Source: Hibiscus mutabilis (Eukaryota; Streptophyta; Magnoliopsida; Malvales; Malvaceae). From it: DNA of 64,000 bases. The stretch's first letter is position 1, and every line of letters starts with the position of its first letter. The position numbers were made by a program, and so were the translations under genes. This document shows, one piece after another, positions 13,701-25,477 of the stretch. A model generated the notes under the pieces. That model had not been told where the DNA came from and searched no databases. It worked only from the letters and a program-made list of their open reading frames with translations. The DNA lies in the NCBI GenBank assembly GCA_019671005.1, contig CM033719.1:19456750-19520749 (forward strand), given 5' to 3'.

Positions 13701-14239
13701 AAGTCAAATAATCAATTGTAGATCAAGAATCTAAGTAAAAAGGATCCCTCACCTCTGGTTTTTAATGAAAACTTGGGTGTTTGGCAGAAAAGAAGTGGGG
13801 AGAAAAGTTGAGAGAAAAGTTACGTCAATTTTCATTAAAACCAAGTAACTAACTTTAGTATCTAAAATCCCTTTTAATCAACTTTTAAAACACATGTTAA
13901 AATGATTTAATTGAAGGGAGAAATCACCATCAAAAACTTGGTAAATTAACTCTTTAAGGATTCTAAGAATTTGACCCCTTTTCATTTTAGTCACTTTAAA
14001 AATAGTTTTCAAACATTGCATTTTGGTCACTAGCCAAAATGTCATATATCCAAATCTCATTTTCCAAAATTGATTCCACCAATATTAATCATATATTAAA
14101 ACATGATTTTTAATCATTTTCCTATATTTTTATCTCACCGAAAAATACACGATCTCAAATCTGACTCGAATCTCTAACCCGGTCCACCGGATCGTCTAAC
14201 AAACCTCAAAACCGCTAGGCCCAAAACTAGGGCGTTATA
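10740..14239 (-). repeat. 5' LTR of the long-LTR gypsy element
   Basis: This LTR of 3500 bp starts 'tgtaaccccc' and ends 'gcgttata' (expected ...ttaca, last CA mutated to TA). It aligns with 2763-6248 throughout. The decamer array is repeated at about 11170-11500 with point differences. A 24-bp block near 13790-13815 is absent from the left copy. Confidence 0.92.
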
Positions 14240-14244
14240 ACTAC

Positions 14245-14413
14245 CTTTCCATTTAAAGCACAAGATTATATAACTATTAAGCACATGTAGTGTAACTCTA
14301 TCTACATGCAAACTATATGCAATCTACTTTAAATGCAACTAAATGAGCTTGAACACATGCAAAAGTCAAGTAAAAGGGTACGCAAAATAAGATATCTACA
14401 CAGTCATCAAGAA
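14245..14413. repeat. Non-coding flank of the gypsy insertion
   Basis: AT-rich non-coding sequence that would join 2757 before the gypsy insertion. It is probably the rest of the interrupted LTR-like sequence. No motif was recognised. Confidence 0.35.
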
Positions 14414-17400
14414 TCAACTATTTGAGACTTCCTCAAACCTCAAAAGTTCTAACATAGAATCTTCACTGGTCATGACGGGTTGAGAATCAACCTCCGCCGA
14501 AGAGTTGTTTATGTTGCTCATCCAAGCTTCAAGAAAACTTATGGACTGTGTGGTAGACGACGATGTGGAGAATCGAGTGCACATTGGTAAGGTGATATTA
14601 CCTGATGTAATCAAGGTTTTCTGATCACCCAAAAATTTTAAAAATATTACATTATATTTACATTTATGTATTTGTATGTATGGGGAAATGTGAAATTTTA
14701 ATAAAGGAAATTTGACAAAATAGGGTAAAATAAAAAAAGGGAAATTAGATTTTAGAAATTAAAAATGATTTTTTTTAAAAAAATTAAGTTGCCACCAGCC
14801 ACTTCGGTAGGCCGGACACTATAAAATAACCAGAGATTCAAAAAGTTTGGGTTCGGAAGTCTGTTACGTACGAGGAAGGGTTAACACCTCGATACGCCCA
14901 AAAATTGGTACAAGTCTATTAGCATTTTTATTAGTATTAATTTAAGTGCCACTTAAATTAAAATTCGATTATATAGGAATTTATTTTAAAAGCTCCGATG
15001 TTCGAGTGATAAACGAAAACTATCATCTACGTCTTAGACTGGTAGCCGAGTTTACCGTCGAAAAAGGGAGCACCGCATTGAACTAATTAAATATATACGA
15101 AGCATGGCAAAAAAAACAAAAGTAAACATATATGTAATAAATAAAGATTAAGAGCAAAAATAAATACATAAATATATATAATAAAAACTATATAGCATAC
15201 AATTTATAATATTATATATTATATAATATACCACGTACCTAAAATGCATATCATAACATATAAATAACATAAATTTTAATATCATACAATATACATATAG
15301 AGTATAACACAAAAAAACATATATGATGTATTAATTAGAATATATAAAGATGTGACGTAAAGAGTGTTTTTAATAATATATAAAGATATAAATCAATATT
15401 AGTGACTAAAATGCATAAATTAAATCTAAGATGCATGAATCAACAAATAATAAGGACTAAATTAAAAGACAGCTGCAAAATAAAGGAGGGAAAACATACA
15501 TATAAGTAAATAAGACACAGAAATAAAATAAAATAAAATAAAAACAGTAACCAAAAATAAATAAAATGTAAGTTAGAAGGCATAAATATGAAATACTAAA
15601 AAAATATTGTGCTGAGATGCAAATAATAAAAATTAAAAATGCTGAAACTATAGGGAAGATGACCAAATTGAACGAAAAAAAATGAGGGTTTGAATAAAAA
15701 GGACAGAATTGAAATATGGTGACTAAAATGTAAAATATAAAAAGGAGAGAAAAACGGAGTAAAGAAAATCAGGGCGGGAGGATTTATGGTGGAATTAAAC
15801 CATTTTTACTACATTCTATATATACCAAAAATTAGAAAACAGATCCCAATTTTTTCTTTCACACAAATCGGATCTAAATCTCCATTTAAAATTCTCTGTC
15901 TTGCTCTGGCGTTGTCCTTGAGACTCAAGAACAACTGCCGTGATTCCCAGAACACGGTGGCATCGCCGCCGCCGCGCGCCGCCGTCCGCCGCCTCGTCGG
16001 CCGCCGCTAATCGACGCCGGCGAACCAAAATAAAACCACTAACCGGTTCTTTCCTTCACTCTGAACCCAAATCCAACTTTGGATTCTAAAAAGAACACCT
16101 TATCCTCGCAAAATCAAAGAAAACAGAACGAAAACCCTCAAAATAAGAAAACCTTTTCTTTTCTTTGCTTATGATTCGAAATGAAAACAATATAGAGAGG
16201 ATTTTTTTTGAATTTTTTTTATTCATCCTTGATTCCCTTCATGGGATTTCTTGTACATATATATTATGTGAAATAAAAACCTAAACTAAACTGTTGAGGT
16301 TGATTGATTGCAGGCATGGCATAGCATGGGGTTGATTGGGGAGGTTGGTGGCTTGGCAGAGGGTAAGTGAAGGGTTGGTGATGAGAGGATGGTCTAGGTA
16401 TGGCCGACGGTTAGTTTCGGCTTGGCTCGACGGAGGCTTGGCTTGACTGAGGCTTGGCTCAACGGCGTCGGCGGCTACTCGGTGGCAGTTGAAGCTTGGC
16501 CGCGGCTTAGGCATTTTTTTTGCAGATTAGGGTTGGTTCAGGTTTAGGTTAGAATAATTAGGTTTTTTTAATTAAACATATTGGGTCGGGTCGGTTTATG
16601 GGCCTGGGTTTGGTGATGTTGGGTTAGGCAGATGGGTTTAGTGAAGGGTAATGGGTATTGGGATATTGGGTATTGGGTCAGATATCAGATATTGGGCTTG
16701 TGGCTGGTTGTAATGGGTTAAAATGTATGAAAGGGTTTTGGATCCGGGTTTGGGTTACCTGGACAAAAACGGTTTATTACACCTGATTCATAATGCTATT
16801 CATTCATACTTCTTCTGTTGATCTGAGGGGTGATATCATTAAGGGAAGTATTTGTGGAGACCTTATGAGGGACAATATAGAGTTTGCCATTAGTAGCGGT
16901 CCTAGGGTTTGGTTTACCAGCTTGGGCAGCTTGTGTAGGATCTATAGGAGTTCTTGTATTCTCCAAATGAGCATCTTCGGTTGCAGTATCATCAATAAAT
17001 TTCTGCAAGGAACACCCTAGATTCTTATCAGTGGCAGCCTGTTCCTTGTGTGCTTTGGAAGTGGCAGCAGTAGAGATTTCCATGGTGTTTCTTGGACCCT
17101 TGCGTGGCTTAATAGCAGCGGTGGGATCAGATGCCTCCATAGCATTGGCACTCGTAGCAGCAACTTCAGTCATCCTTTCAGCATTTGCTATGGTAGAGTC
17201 ATAAGTATCCACCTGCTCAATCTACGTATTCTCTTGTTGCATGACTGTTTCCTTCTATAGATAAGGGAAAACTCCATGCCTCTCTTCACTGTTAAGGACA
17301 TATACAATGTTTGTGTTTCTTCCGAGGGGGCCTTTTGGTTGCTGGGAAGAGGCACACAACAATTCTCCATATTGCAACTTGGTTTGAGCATCAACCTTGA

Positions 17401-17760
17401 CCAGCTTACATGAGAGAGTCTGATGCCCTATGATGCCACAACCTTGGTAGAAAAGTGGAAGCTCCTCTTATTTAGAGGGCACAATTTCCTTTTGTTGCTA
17501 CTCTGGCCATCGAGGGCAACGCAATGCCGGAGGGGTTTGAGTGAGTCAATGATCACTTGAATGCCCAAGAAATCACCCATGTTACCATCGAGATGTCTCT
17601 TATCAGCATCAACAATCTTTTCAATGCAGCCACCAATGGCCTTGCCCATGTCAACGGTATCATTCCTAGGGGAATCTGGTAGACCCGAATCCAAATTATC
17701 AAAGGCGAAAAATCATAGTCTATCATTTTTGTTAAAAGTTAACCATGAATGGCTTGATTG
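14414..17760 (-). pseudogene. Zinc-knuckle (LINE ORF1-like) protein relic split by a solo LTR
   Basis: On the minus strand a degenerate reading frame starts at about 17760 and runs to 16782. It is interrupted by the LTR 14606-16781, and continues in the same frame from 14605 to a stop at 14414. The N-terminal part holds a block ending 'DFLGIQVIIDSLKPLRHCV', as in DUF4283/zf-CCHC_4 proteins of plant non-LTR elements. A CCHC knuckle follows at about 17415-17455 ('GCGIIGHQTLSC'), with its first Cys changed to Tyr. The C-terminal part is low-complexity (Ala/Thr/Ser rich), then 'SISFLEAWMSNINNSS'. Frameshifts near 17450 and 17250 and a TAG near 16793 break it. A LINE origin is inferred from the knuckle type; a captured host gene cannot be excluded. 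Confidence 0.65.
14601..16786 (-). mobile_element. Solo LTR with target-site duplication CCTGA
   Basis: The LTR spans 14606-16781, starts 'tgtaatcaagg', ends 'tttattaca', and is flanked by CCTGA at 14601-14605 and 16782-16786. The internal phrase 'cgaggaagggttaacacc' followed by 'ccaaaaattggtac' resembles Tat/Ogre-group LTRs. It holds a GC-rich segment (15950-16020) and repeats of 'ggcttggct' (16355-16500) and 'attgggtattggg' (about 16650-16710). No internal domain remains, so it is a product of LTR-LTR recombination. The open frames inside are not supported as genes. Confidence 0.88.
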
Positions 17761-18570
17761 AAACCATTTTAAAAGTTTAGTGGTCTAATTGACAAAATTT
17801 ATAGTTTAATGGTCTAATTGAAAAAATTTATAGTTTAGTGGTCAAAATAGAATCAGACCTATAATTGGGTGATCATGAATGTAGCTTACCCAAAAAATAA
17901 ATATAAAAAATAAAATAATTATTAAGCAACCATCTATCCCTCCATCCATCTTCCACACTCCTTGATAATCCCCAATCATGTTCAATTTAATATTTTCCCT
18001 TTATTCATAATCAAATAGACTTGTTAATAGTAGACGGTGTTTATTTTAGAAGACCCAAATTCGAACAGTCTAGTCTATCAGATGTGGACATTATCAAAGT
18101 GTTAAGAAAAATATGAACATACACTACCTTATATTGAATAAAATCAATAGCTGAGAATAAATTGAAATACTTATTAATATAGAAAAGGCTATGTACACTT
18201 TTTGAAAACAAATATATTTTGATTTAAATGGAAATGAATTATTTTACACAAAAATCATATCTTAAACTCTATCTACCCTTTGAAAGAGAGAGATCACCCA
18301 AATTGTAAAGCACACAATTAATCGTTTTTTAAAATAGTTAAGTAAATATAATAAAAATGTAATAAAATGCATAAAAAATTTAAATATAAATACTTGAAAT
18401 ATATCAATTATATTAAATATAAATAGTTGAATAGTATTCATGTGCAATTGATTTGTTAATTTTTGGTGGAGACGGTTGGAATAAGCAAACCAATATTCAG
18501 CGCCGTTCACGGGTCGGCGTGGCCCATCTCCAAAGCCTATTAATATTTGGTAAGGCTGCCTTATGAATCT
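17761..18570. repeat. Intergenic; short tandem 'tttagtggtctaattga' repeat
   Basis: At about 17770-17850 a unit of roughly 33-38 bp around 'agtttagtggtctaattga' occurs three times with changes. The remainder is AT-rich without a recognisable gene. Confidence 0.5.
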
Positions 18571-19449
18571 AGGATGGCGGGCAGGTCGGTGCGGTTTTTT
18601 TCAGACCCGACCCGATATATATTATATTCAACCCGACTTTAAAAATATTTTTATTTCATTCGATCTGATCCTGAATCGAAATTTAGAGCGTAAATCCGTC
18701 TTCGATCCGACCCGACTCGGAAGCAAACAAAACAGTTTAGAAATGAAATCTATGAAACATATTAAACACCATAAAATTATAAAAATAGACTTTCAAACCA
18801 TAAGAGCTCAAAACACATCACTACAAACTTCAAAATCAGAGGAAAAAATATCAGATCTAAAATATATACATATTGTAGATCAAATATCAGAACCACAAAC
18901 TAAAAAACTTAGATTAAGAACAGAAAAACACAAGTTTCAACATTTTAGATCTAGATTACATGCATGTTTGATTACCATTTTTTAAAATGAAAAAGAAAAA
19001 TGAAGATGAAAGAAGAGTAGAGACGGTAAAGTAAAAAAAGAAAAAAATGGTTTGATATATTTAACCTAAATAATATAAAATGGAAAATTGAAAATTGAGG
19101 AGAAAGTGAGGGAGGCAACAATTGATGAATGGGAAAGAAAAAAAATGAAAAGGTGAGAGATGAGGAACGACGAACTGAAAGGAGAAAGAAAAAGAATTGA
19201 AACATGGAGAGATTGGGAGGCGGCAGAGAATGAAAAATGAAATGGTTCGGTGGGATTTAACCTAAATGATATATATAGGGGTATTTTTGTAAATAAATAT
19301 AAATATCTCGGGTCGGGTTGGAGATTTTAAACCCTAAATCTAACCTCATTCCGACCCAAAAATTATTAACAAAGACCCGTCCCACTTCGCCCTGAAACTC
19401 GATTTAATAATAAAAAATTCGTCGGGTACAGGTATTATTGCCATCTTAT
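18571..19449. mobile_element. hAT-like non-autonomous transposon
   Basis: The ends are imperfect inverted repeats: 'aggatggcgggcaggtcggt' at the left and the complement of 'cgtcgggtacaggtatt...gccatcttat' at the right. Inner 'gacccgacccg' and 'cgggtcgggtt' blocks face each other. Flanks 'atgaatct' and 'aagaatct' could be an 8-bp duplication with one mismatch. The ORFs inside are low-complexity and unsupported. Confidence 0.5.
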
Positions 19450-19981
19450 AAGAATCTTACTAACAATGTTTCACCAGGTTGAGTTCGACGTTATTCTTTG
19501 TACCAGCCTAATTTTATTTATGGTTAAGAATTACTGATTTTTAAGCTTAACTATTCTTTTAATTACAAATTTGAGGAATGAGTTATCAAAGTTTAAATAT
19601 TGATCTTTTTTGTCAATTTAAAACAATTTTACCACTTCAAATAAAAATAATATTTAATATGATATAACTACGGTCGCATATCTATAAATTTTATTTTACA
19701 CAACCATATCTAATTCAATTTTATTATCTAAAATCTTAAACTATAAATCATAAATCTTAACATTAACGCCCTACGAATTGGAGTACATGAACAAACCTGG
19801 TTGTTTAGAATTTTGCACATCAGCGGTTAAAGAAGAAAAGAAAAAGATATGCTTTCATATTATAAAGGAAAACCCAAACCAAAACCAAAACCAAAGGTAC
19901 AATTTCATCTTTCTTAGACCTAAAACGATGGTCGATGCCAACAATTTATTTCTTTATTATTATAGATATTCTTAGTTACTT
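19450..19981. other. Intergenic, nothing recognised
   Basis: AT-rich DNA between the hAT-like element and the HIPP relic. I see no gene, RNA or element end in it. Confidence 0.4.
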
Positions 19982-20465
19982 TCACGTTAAAGAACAAGCA
20001 TGAGGATTCTCGTCACTGAAAGCTGAACCTGTTTGATGACCAAAAATGGTTGAATGAACCGGAAGACGATAATAAGAAGGATCACTGCTATCATATCCAT
20101 GTTTATAGTAATTGTAAGACGAGGAAGGCTGCGGTGCATAATATGTCATAGGGCCATTGCACTGGTGTTGATTGTAGTAGTGATTACCAAAACGATGGTG
20201 CTCCGGGTTGTAGGGCAACTGCCACAGCCCGGTTTTCCTAACAGTTTTAAGAACCTTTTTCTGCTCAGCATATCCGGTTACCGTCACCTTTTGCATGCCC
20301 ATATCGACGTCCACTTCGTCCACCCCTGTGTGAATCCACAATGTTAATTATCAAGTCGATTTTATTTTAACCATAATTATCTAGCGGTATAAACAACCTT
20401 TGAGTTTCTGAAGTGCTTTCACACCCAGCACAATCCATATGAACTCTCATCTCTATGATCTGAGA
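19982..20465 (-). pseudogene. Heavy-metal-associated isoprenylated plant protein (HIPP) relic
   Basis: Minus strand. An exon (about 20398-20453) encodes 'MRVHMDCAGCES' with the HMA metal-binding CxxC. After a GT-AG intron the last exon (about 20330 to 19982) continues 'GVDEVDVDMGMQKVTVTGYA' and a His/Tyr-rich tail, ending 'ACSLT', a CaaX-type farnesylation site. Intact relatives bind metal through the HMA fold and are lipid-anchored. Comparing with the family pattern from memory, about 14 nt are missing between 'GCES' and 'LQKLKG', apparently collapsed at an AAAGC direct repeat, so the two exons are out of frame. The usual 'RRAE' before 'LW' is also missing. I therefore call it a pseudogene. 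A short first exon upstream was not identified. A functional gene with different splicing is possible but less likely. Confidence 0.7.
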
Positions 20466-20943
20466 ACATAATCGAATTACATAAGTATCTAACCCTAAAG
20501 ACATTCTATTGAATTATACACATGCTTGCCGTCATTTTCCTTGCTTGAAAGGGCCAGAGAAATTCCCGTGAAATGGTATAAGATATTTGAATGTGGATGG
20601 TCGATATAACTGATAGAAATTTCCTCTTGTTTATATATAAACCATGGTATGGTCCTCTACGGTTATAATATATTTTTAATTATTATATATTGATTGTTTT
20701 TATGATTTAATGCACTGACCTTCTAGTTTCTCAACGGTATTGTTGAAGCAAAGTGGTGAATGGATAGCTTTGGAAAGGACAAACCACGCGGCCTTTGCAT
20801 GGGCATCCGCACTTGTTAACTTAGTAACATGGTTTGATCCATATGGGACGGTGTTGACCTTAAATAGTATTCGATTATTTAATCTGTTCTATGCGAAATT
20901 AGCTTAAGTTGCTATCATTTCTTTTGACAGAAAAAACTCTAAA

Positions 20944-20992
<49 letters not shown>

Positions 20993-22175
20993 CAACTTCT
21001 AATATAGGAACACGGGAAAAATTTTAAATGTTTGAATGTGTTTTTTATTTTAGTCATTAAATTTTAAAAATAACTTTTTTGTCTCTAAAATTATTAATAA
21101 ATAATAAAATGATCAATAGAATGTTCACCCAGTTAGATTGATGACCTTACATGATTAATATCTAGTATGATCTCAAAAATTTAGGTAAAATATCAATTTG
21201 ATTATTAACAAAAAAAAATGAGTGCCTACTAATTCAGTTAATATATAAGAATTAGAGTTTTCTTTTGTTTACGGTTCATATGTGACGTATGTATCTTCAC
21301 CCAAGTTCCTTCTTCATCCATGTTGGAGAGAATTCAATCATGGCTCTGAGCTTAGAACAATTTACCAATTTGGTGCTTTATAATCCGTTAATTTCAAAAT
21401 TTTGAATGGTTCTGCTTGTTTTTGGTCCTTTATCATGAAATGTTTTTGCAAATTAATTGTCAACTTGAAAGGGATTGGTTTTTGATATGCCCTGCTCAAA
21501 TGTTGCAGCAAAGGATAAAAGGAATGAAGACTTTGTGGTGCCAAGGAAGCATTAGAATCTTGTGTGATGATGGATTTTTATGCTTTGTATACAGTGACAG
21601 ATCCAAAAATATTTTTAAAAATACGTAAAATATCAAAATTTTTAAGTGGTAAAATTTATAAATATTTAAAAAAAATCTAAAGACTAACTCAAAAAATTAA
21701 GGGGGCACAGACCCACACTAAGATGACTGTTTCTATAAGTTGAAGTTGTAGGCTCTTTTTATAAAACTGCAATTTCAATATGATATATACACACTATTAC
21801 AACGAAAAAATAAACAGAAATTGTTACGCTATACTTCTGGACGGGGTCAAATTGAGAGTAGAATTTTGTTGAAGTATGTATAAATAGTCTCTTTAAGCCA
21901 TATCTATCCTCTCTTCAGTATTAGAGAATATTGGACGTCTATTGGTGTTGTGCGTAATATTTACACAAAAAGGAGCAAGCATACACGTCACAAAAGTAAT
22001 AAAGTGGTCACAGATGTGTGTGTGGCGGTTATCGATCCCATAAGGACTGAGATTTCTCACTAATAGTGTTTTACCATATTGTAAAGAGTAACTAAAGGTA
22101 AGGTGTGACGTGTGTGCGAGTTCGTAATAGAACAAGAAAAAAGTAGATGGTATGTAATGATGCCAAGTGTTGACA
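20466..22175. other. Intergenic region upstream of the HIPP relic
   Basis: AT-rich. At about 20745-20825 the minus strand has a short open stretch ('SADAHAKAAWFVLSKAIHS') followed by a GT-like donor. I do not recognise it and it may be chance or a relic exon. A long ATT microsatellite lies inside. No further gene is seen. Confidence 0.35.
20944..20991. repeat. (ATT)n microsatellite
   Basis: About 16 uninterrupted ATT units, likely polymorphic between individuals. Confidence 0.97.
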
Positions 22176-24485
22176 TGTAACCCCTAAACATGGCTCGAAA
22201 GAAAAGGCCGAATTTAAGTTGTCATGCTTGAAAATTTGTTCCTCAAGAAAACGATTTTAGGTTTAAATGATTTAAAATACAAAATAATTGTCAACATAAA
22301 TATTCTTAATAATGTTTCATTTATTATGACACTCAATCGTTTAAATAATGTTCCTATAGATTATTAAATAACCGAAAACAATCTCATAAATGCATGCTAA
22401 ATAGTAATCCCAAAATAATAATAGTCCATTGTTTGAAATTACATAAAAATCTAAATAATAACATAAAGTCTGAGTATCTGAAAACAATTCATACTGATAA
22501 ATAATAATCTTATAAAAAGATGAGATCCTCCAAGTAACGTAACGCATAGGGTCCTAGTATCTGAAAGAAGATTCAAGGGGAGTAAACTATAAAACTCAGT
22601 GCGTTTCTAAAGTACAAATGAATAAAATACAGACCGGAGTAATCAGATCATCATGCTCAGTTTCAATCAGACATACAGCTATACATATGCACATGATAGG
22701 ATGCACTAAAGACAAAGTAATGCACCCAGCTACATAACACCGTCTGAAGTTTATGTTCCCCAGAACTGCTCTATACGTCGCACCATCTGAATTGGAATTT
22801 AGCCCATAGGGTGAAACCATTAAACTTTCCCCTACAATTCTCAACCCTCATGATATATCTCAATTCTGAATCTGAATACAATTATGGTTAATTAGTTAGG
22901 ATGCATGACACAAAAAGTCTGATAATTATTTAATCTCATTCCGATATATGATGCATGGCATGTCATCATACAAGCCATATCACAAATCAAAATTCGAACA
23001 TACATAAAGCACAGAAAAATGTAGCCCAGAAAGAGACCTCAAGCACCTAGTAACTCAAGGATGAGATGATCGTCTCCCACACTCATCTCTAGCACTAGGT
23101 AAGACAGAGTTAACACCTATAGAAATAATCACTACATTAAAATTTACTATTATGTCATGATACAAAAAGAATTTGCTAATCTAAACTACACTCACGTGCA
23201 GATATCCTGTGCAATAGCTGTCTGCACTTGTGGATGATAAGGAAGAATATCAGTCTATCAACGTCACCTGAACACAATAATATTCAAATTAGATTTGATA
23301 TGCACAATTCTTTAATTACTAAGTACAAATAAATGTAAATAGTAAAAAAAAGCTTTCGAATTTGAATTTGAAAAAACATGCACCGAATTTAGAATACAAA
23401 ACGTTAAAAATGTAGAGTTAATTTTGATAGAAAAAAGTCAATGCCAAAAAGTTAACAATCAAAGTCCCTGACGGTCAAAGTCAATGGTCAACGATGGTGG
23501 TTAACGGTCAACGGCAACGGTGAACGGCAACGGTCAACGATCATTGGAGATAGTCAACGGTCGGGGTCAAAGTCAACAAGTCGAGTCTGGTCTGATTCGG
23601 TCTGCTATTTTGGTTCATGAACTGACTCAGTTCGGTTCATCAGATGGGTTTAGGTTTGAGCTGATGGGTCCTCTATTACTGGGCTCATACACTGATGAGC
23701 ATTTTGGTTTGGGCTCAAACCAACCGATACTAGTTCAATCCCTTTTCCCCATCACTTACTCATCTGAACTTAGGGTTTCCAAAACCCCTTTGACGGTGTA
23801 ACTCGTCGGCGATGCAAACAGAGGCCATATAGCTCTATTCTGACCAACCCCAAAACACAAAATTCCATGCTCTCACAATCAAAACAAACAAAAAGGAAAA
23901 AAATCTAAACCAAAATTGCTTACCCAACCCAAAACGGAGGAGGAGGAATGGCGGAGTGGGCAGCAGCGCAAGGAAGAACCGAATAGTTCTTTATGGATTT
24001 TGAGCAAACGAAGAAGAGTGGGGATGAACGGAAGGGTGGGTTTTGTTTGTAACAGAATAGGGATTTGAATGGTGGTCTTGAATCGTCAAACGGACAACAT
24101 TAGGGCTTGATCGAAACGTGATCGAAAAAGAATTTCGGGAGGAGGAATGTTATTTAGAGAAAGAAAAAAGGTTTTGGTGGCTGAAGTGTAATGGGATATG
24201 AATAGGCTCTCATAAGCTGAAAAAGGTGATTAAATACCCAGGGAAATGGGAAATAGCAAGGCACAACCTTGCACTTTTTAGGGTTTATGAAATAAATATA
24301 GATTTTTACCCTTTATTCAGAACGGTCACTAAATTTTTGAAATAACCCCCTTAAATTTTAATTTAATCAATTTAGCTCTCAATTAAATCAGGTTTTCATA
24401 ATTAAATTCCCAAATTTCTAGATTTTTTAATTAGGGATTTTTGGATTTAAGGTTTTTAAAATTGGAGGGAAATTGGGGTGTTACA
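22176..24485 (-). repeat. 3' LTR of a truncated gypsy element
   Basis: The LTR starts 'tgtaacccc' and ends 'gggtgttaca' on the plus strand, with the integrase end of the same element immediately to the right. Orientation is therefore minus and this is the 3' LTR (2310 bp). Inside, 23440-23580 is a cluster of 'ggtcaacg'/'gtcaa' repeats (TTGAC in the sense direction). The 5' half of the element is missing. Confidence 0.8.
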
Positions 24486-25250
24486 ACATACTAAGATTTG
24501 ATGACGACCTTGGACTCCCATGTAGCCTCGTCGTGACTATGATGGCGCCAAAAGACCTTGACCATCTTAATGGTCCTCTTGAAAACATTATTGTCCTAGG
24601 CAAGAATTTCAACTAGTTTCTCCTCAATAAGTAAGTTGGACGGATCTCAATTTCCTCTACAAGAATGATGCGAGACGGATCAACCTGATAGTGCTCAACA
24701 TAGAGACGTGAAAGACGCCATGAATACGCTCAAGCTCTGGTGGTAACTCAAGTTGGTAGGCAAATGGTCCAACTCGACGAAGAATCCAATAAGGGCCAAT
24801 GAAACGATGACTCAACTTGTCTTTCCAACCAAATTGAAGTACCTTCATTCACGGAGATACTTACAAGGAAGCCTAATCACCCACATCATACTCAATGTCT
24901 CGACGTTTCATATCGGCATATGACTTCTGTCTCTCAAAAGTAGCCTTAAGCCGATCTCGGATCAATATGACAGTCTACTCAACCTCATGAACAATATATT
25001 GTCCCAACAATCTATAATCATTAGAGTTGATCCAACCAATAGGGGTACGACACTTACACCCATACAGAGCCTCATATGGTGCCATCTTAATACTGGTCTG
25101 GTAACTGTTATTGTAGGCAAACTCTATAAGCAGTAAGAAATCTTTCAAATTGCCTCTATAGTTAACCACACAACCTCTCAACATATCCTCAAGAATCTAG
25201 ATTATCCGCTCGGACTGACCATCAGTTTGTAGATGACAAGAAGTACTAAT
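24486..25250 (-). pseudogene. Integrase C-terminus/chromodomain relic of the truncated gypsy element
   Basis: Minus-strand frames read, in order, 'CHLQTDGQSERII' with a stop (TAG) right after, then 'IEFAYNNSYQTSIKMAPYEA' and 'FIGPYWILRRVGPFAYQLEL', then 'FHVSML' and a decayed chromodomain region. These are standard consecutive blocks of gypsy pol. Stops and frame changes make it non-functional. It breaks off at about 25250, some 230 bp downstream of the FAD3 stop codon and in the same orientation as FAD3. Confidence 0.85.
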
Positions 25251-25477
25251 CCAAAATTGTGGCTACAATGCCCTGTTTAACCTACTACAAGCCAAACGGC
25301 GTAGTATTGACAAAAATAAAAACATAAAATGCCAATCAAAACGACACGTTTTGACTGTCTTGAAAAGACACGTTACATAAGATCCTTTTGAAGTATGGCA
25401 CGTTTTACGACATGCGTTGAAACAAGTGAACAGAAAAATTATGGTCCTTAAGCTTTCGGCTATAGTTGATAAAATTA
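25251..25477 (-). other. FAD3 3' flank / probable 3' UTR
   Basis: This sequence lies between the FAD3 stop codon and the gypsy relic. The minus strand is T-rich, but no strong AATAAA was identified, so the polyadenylation site is uncertain. Confidence 0.45.

Larger units (their letters stand above)
2758..14244 (-). mobile_element. Structurally complete Ty3/gypsy retrotransposon with 3.5-kb LTRs
   Basis: The element runs from 2763 to 14239 and is flanked by a perfect 5-bp duplication, ACTAC (2758-2762 and 14240-14244). The two LTRs (2763-6248 and 10740-14239) align along their whole length. On the minus strand the order is 5' LTR (right), tRNA-Met PBS (10723-10734), decayed gag-protease-RT-integrase-chromodomain, polypurine tract (6249-6262), 3' LTR (left). 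The internal region is only about 4.5 kb and is broken everywhere, so the element cannot encode its own proteins. The remaining peptides match the chromovirus (Tekay/Del-like) style. It inserted into an older LTR-like sequence. Confidence 0.93.

Noticed and set aside
15786..16028. GC-rich block with Ala/Arg-rich open frames, possible gene start or CpG island
   Set aside because: It lies inside a solo LTR with matching target-site duplication, the frames are low-complexity, and no exon structure follows.
20054..20347. 97-codon plus-strand frame
   Set aside because: Antisense shadow of the HIPP last exon.
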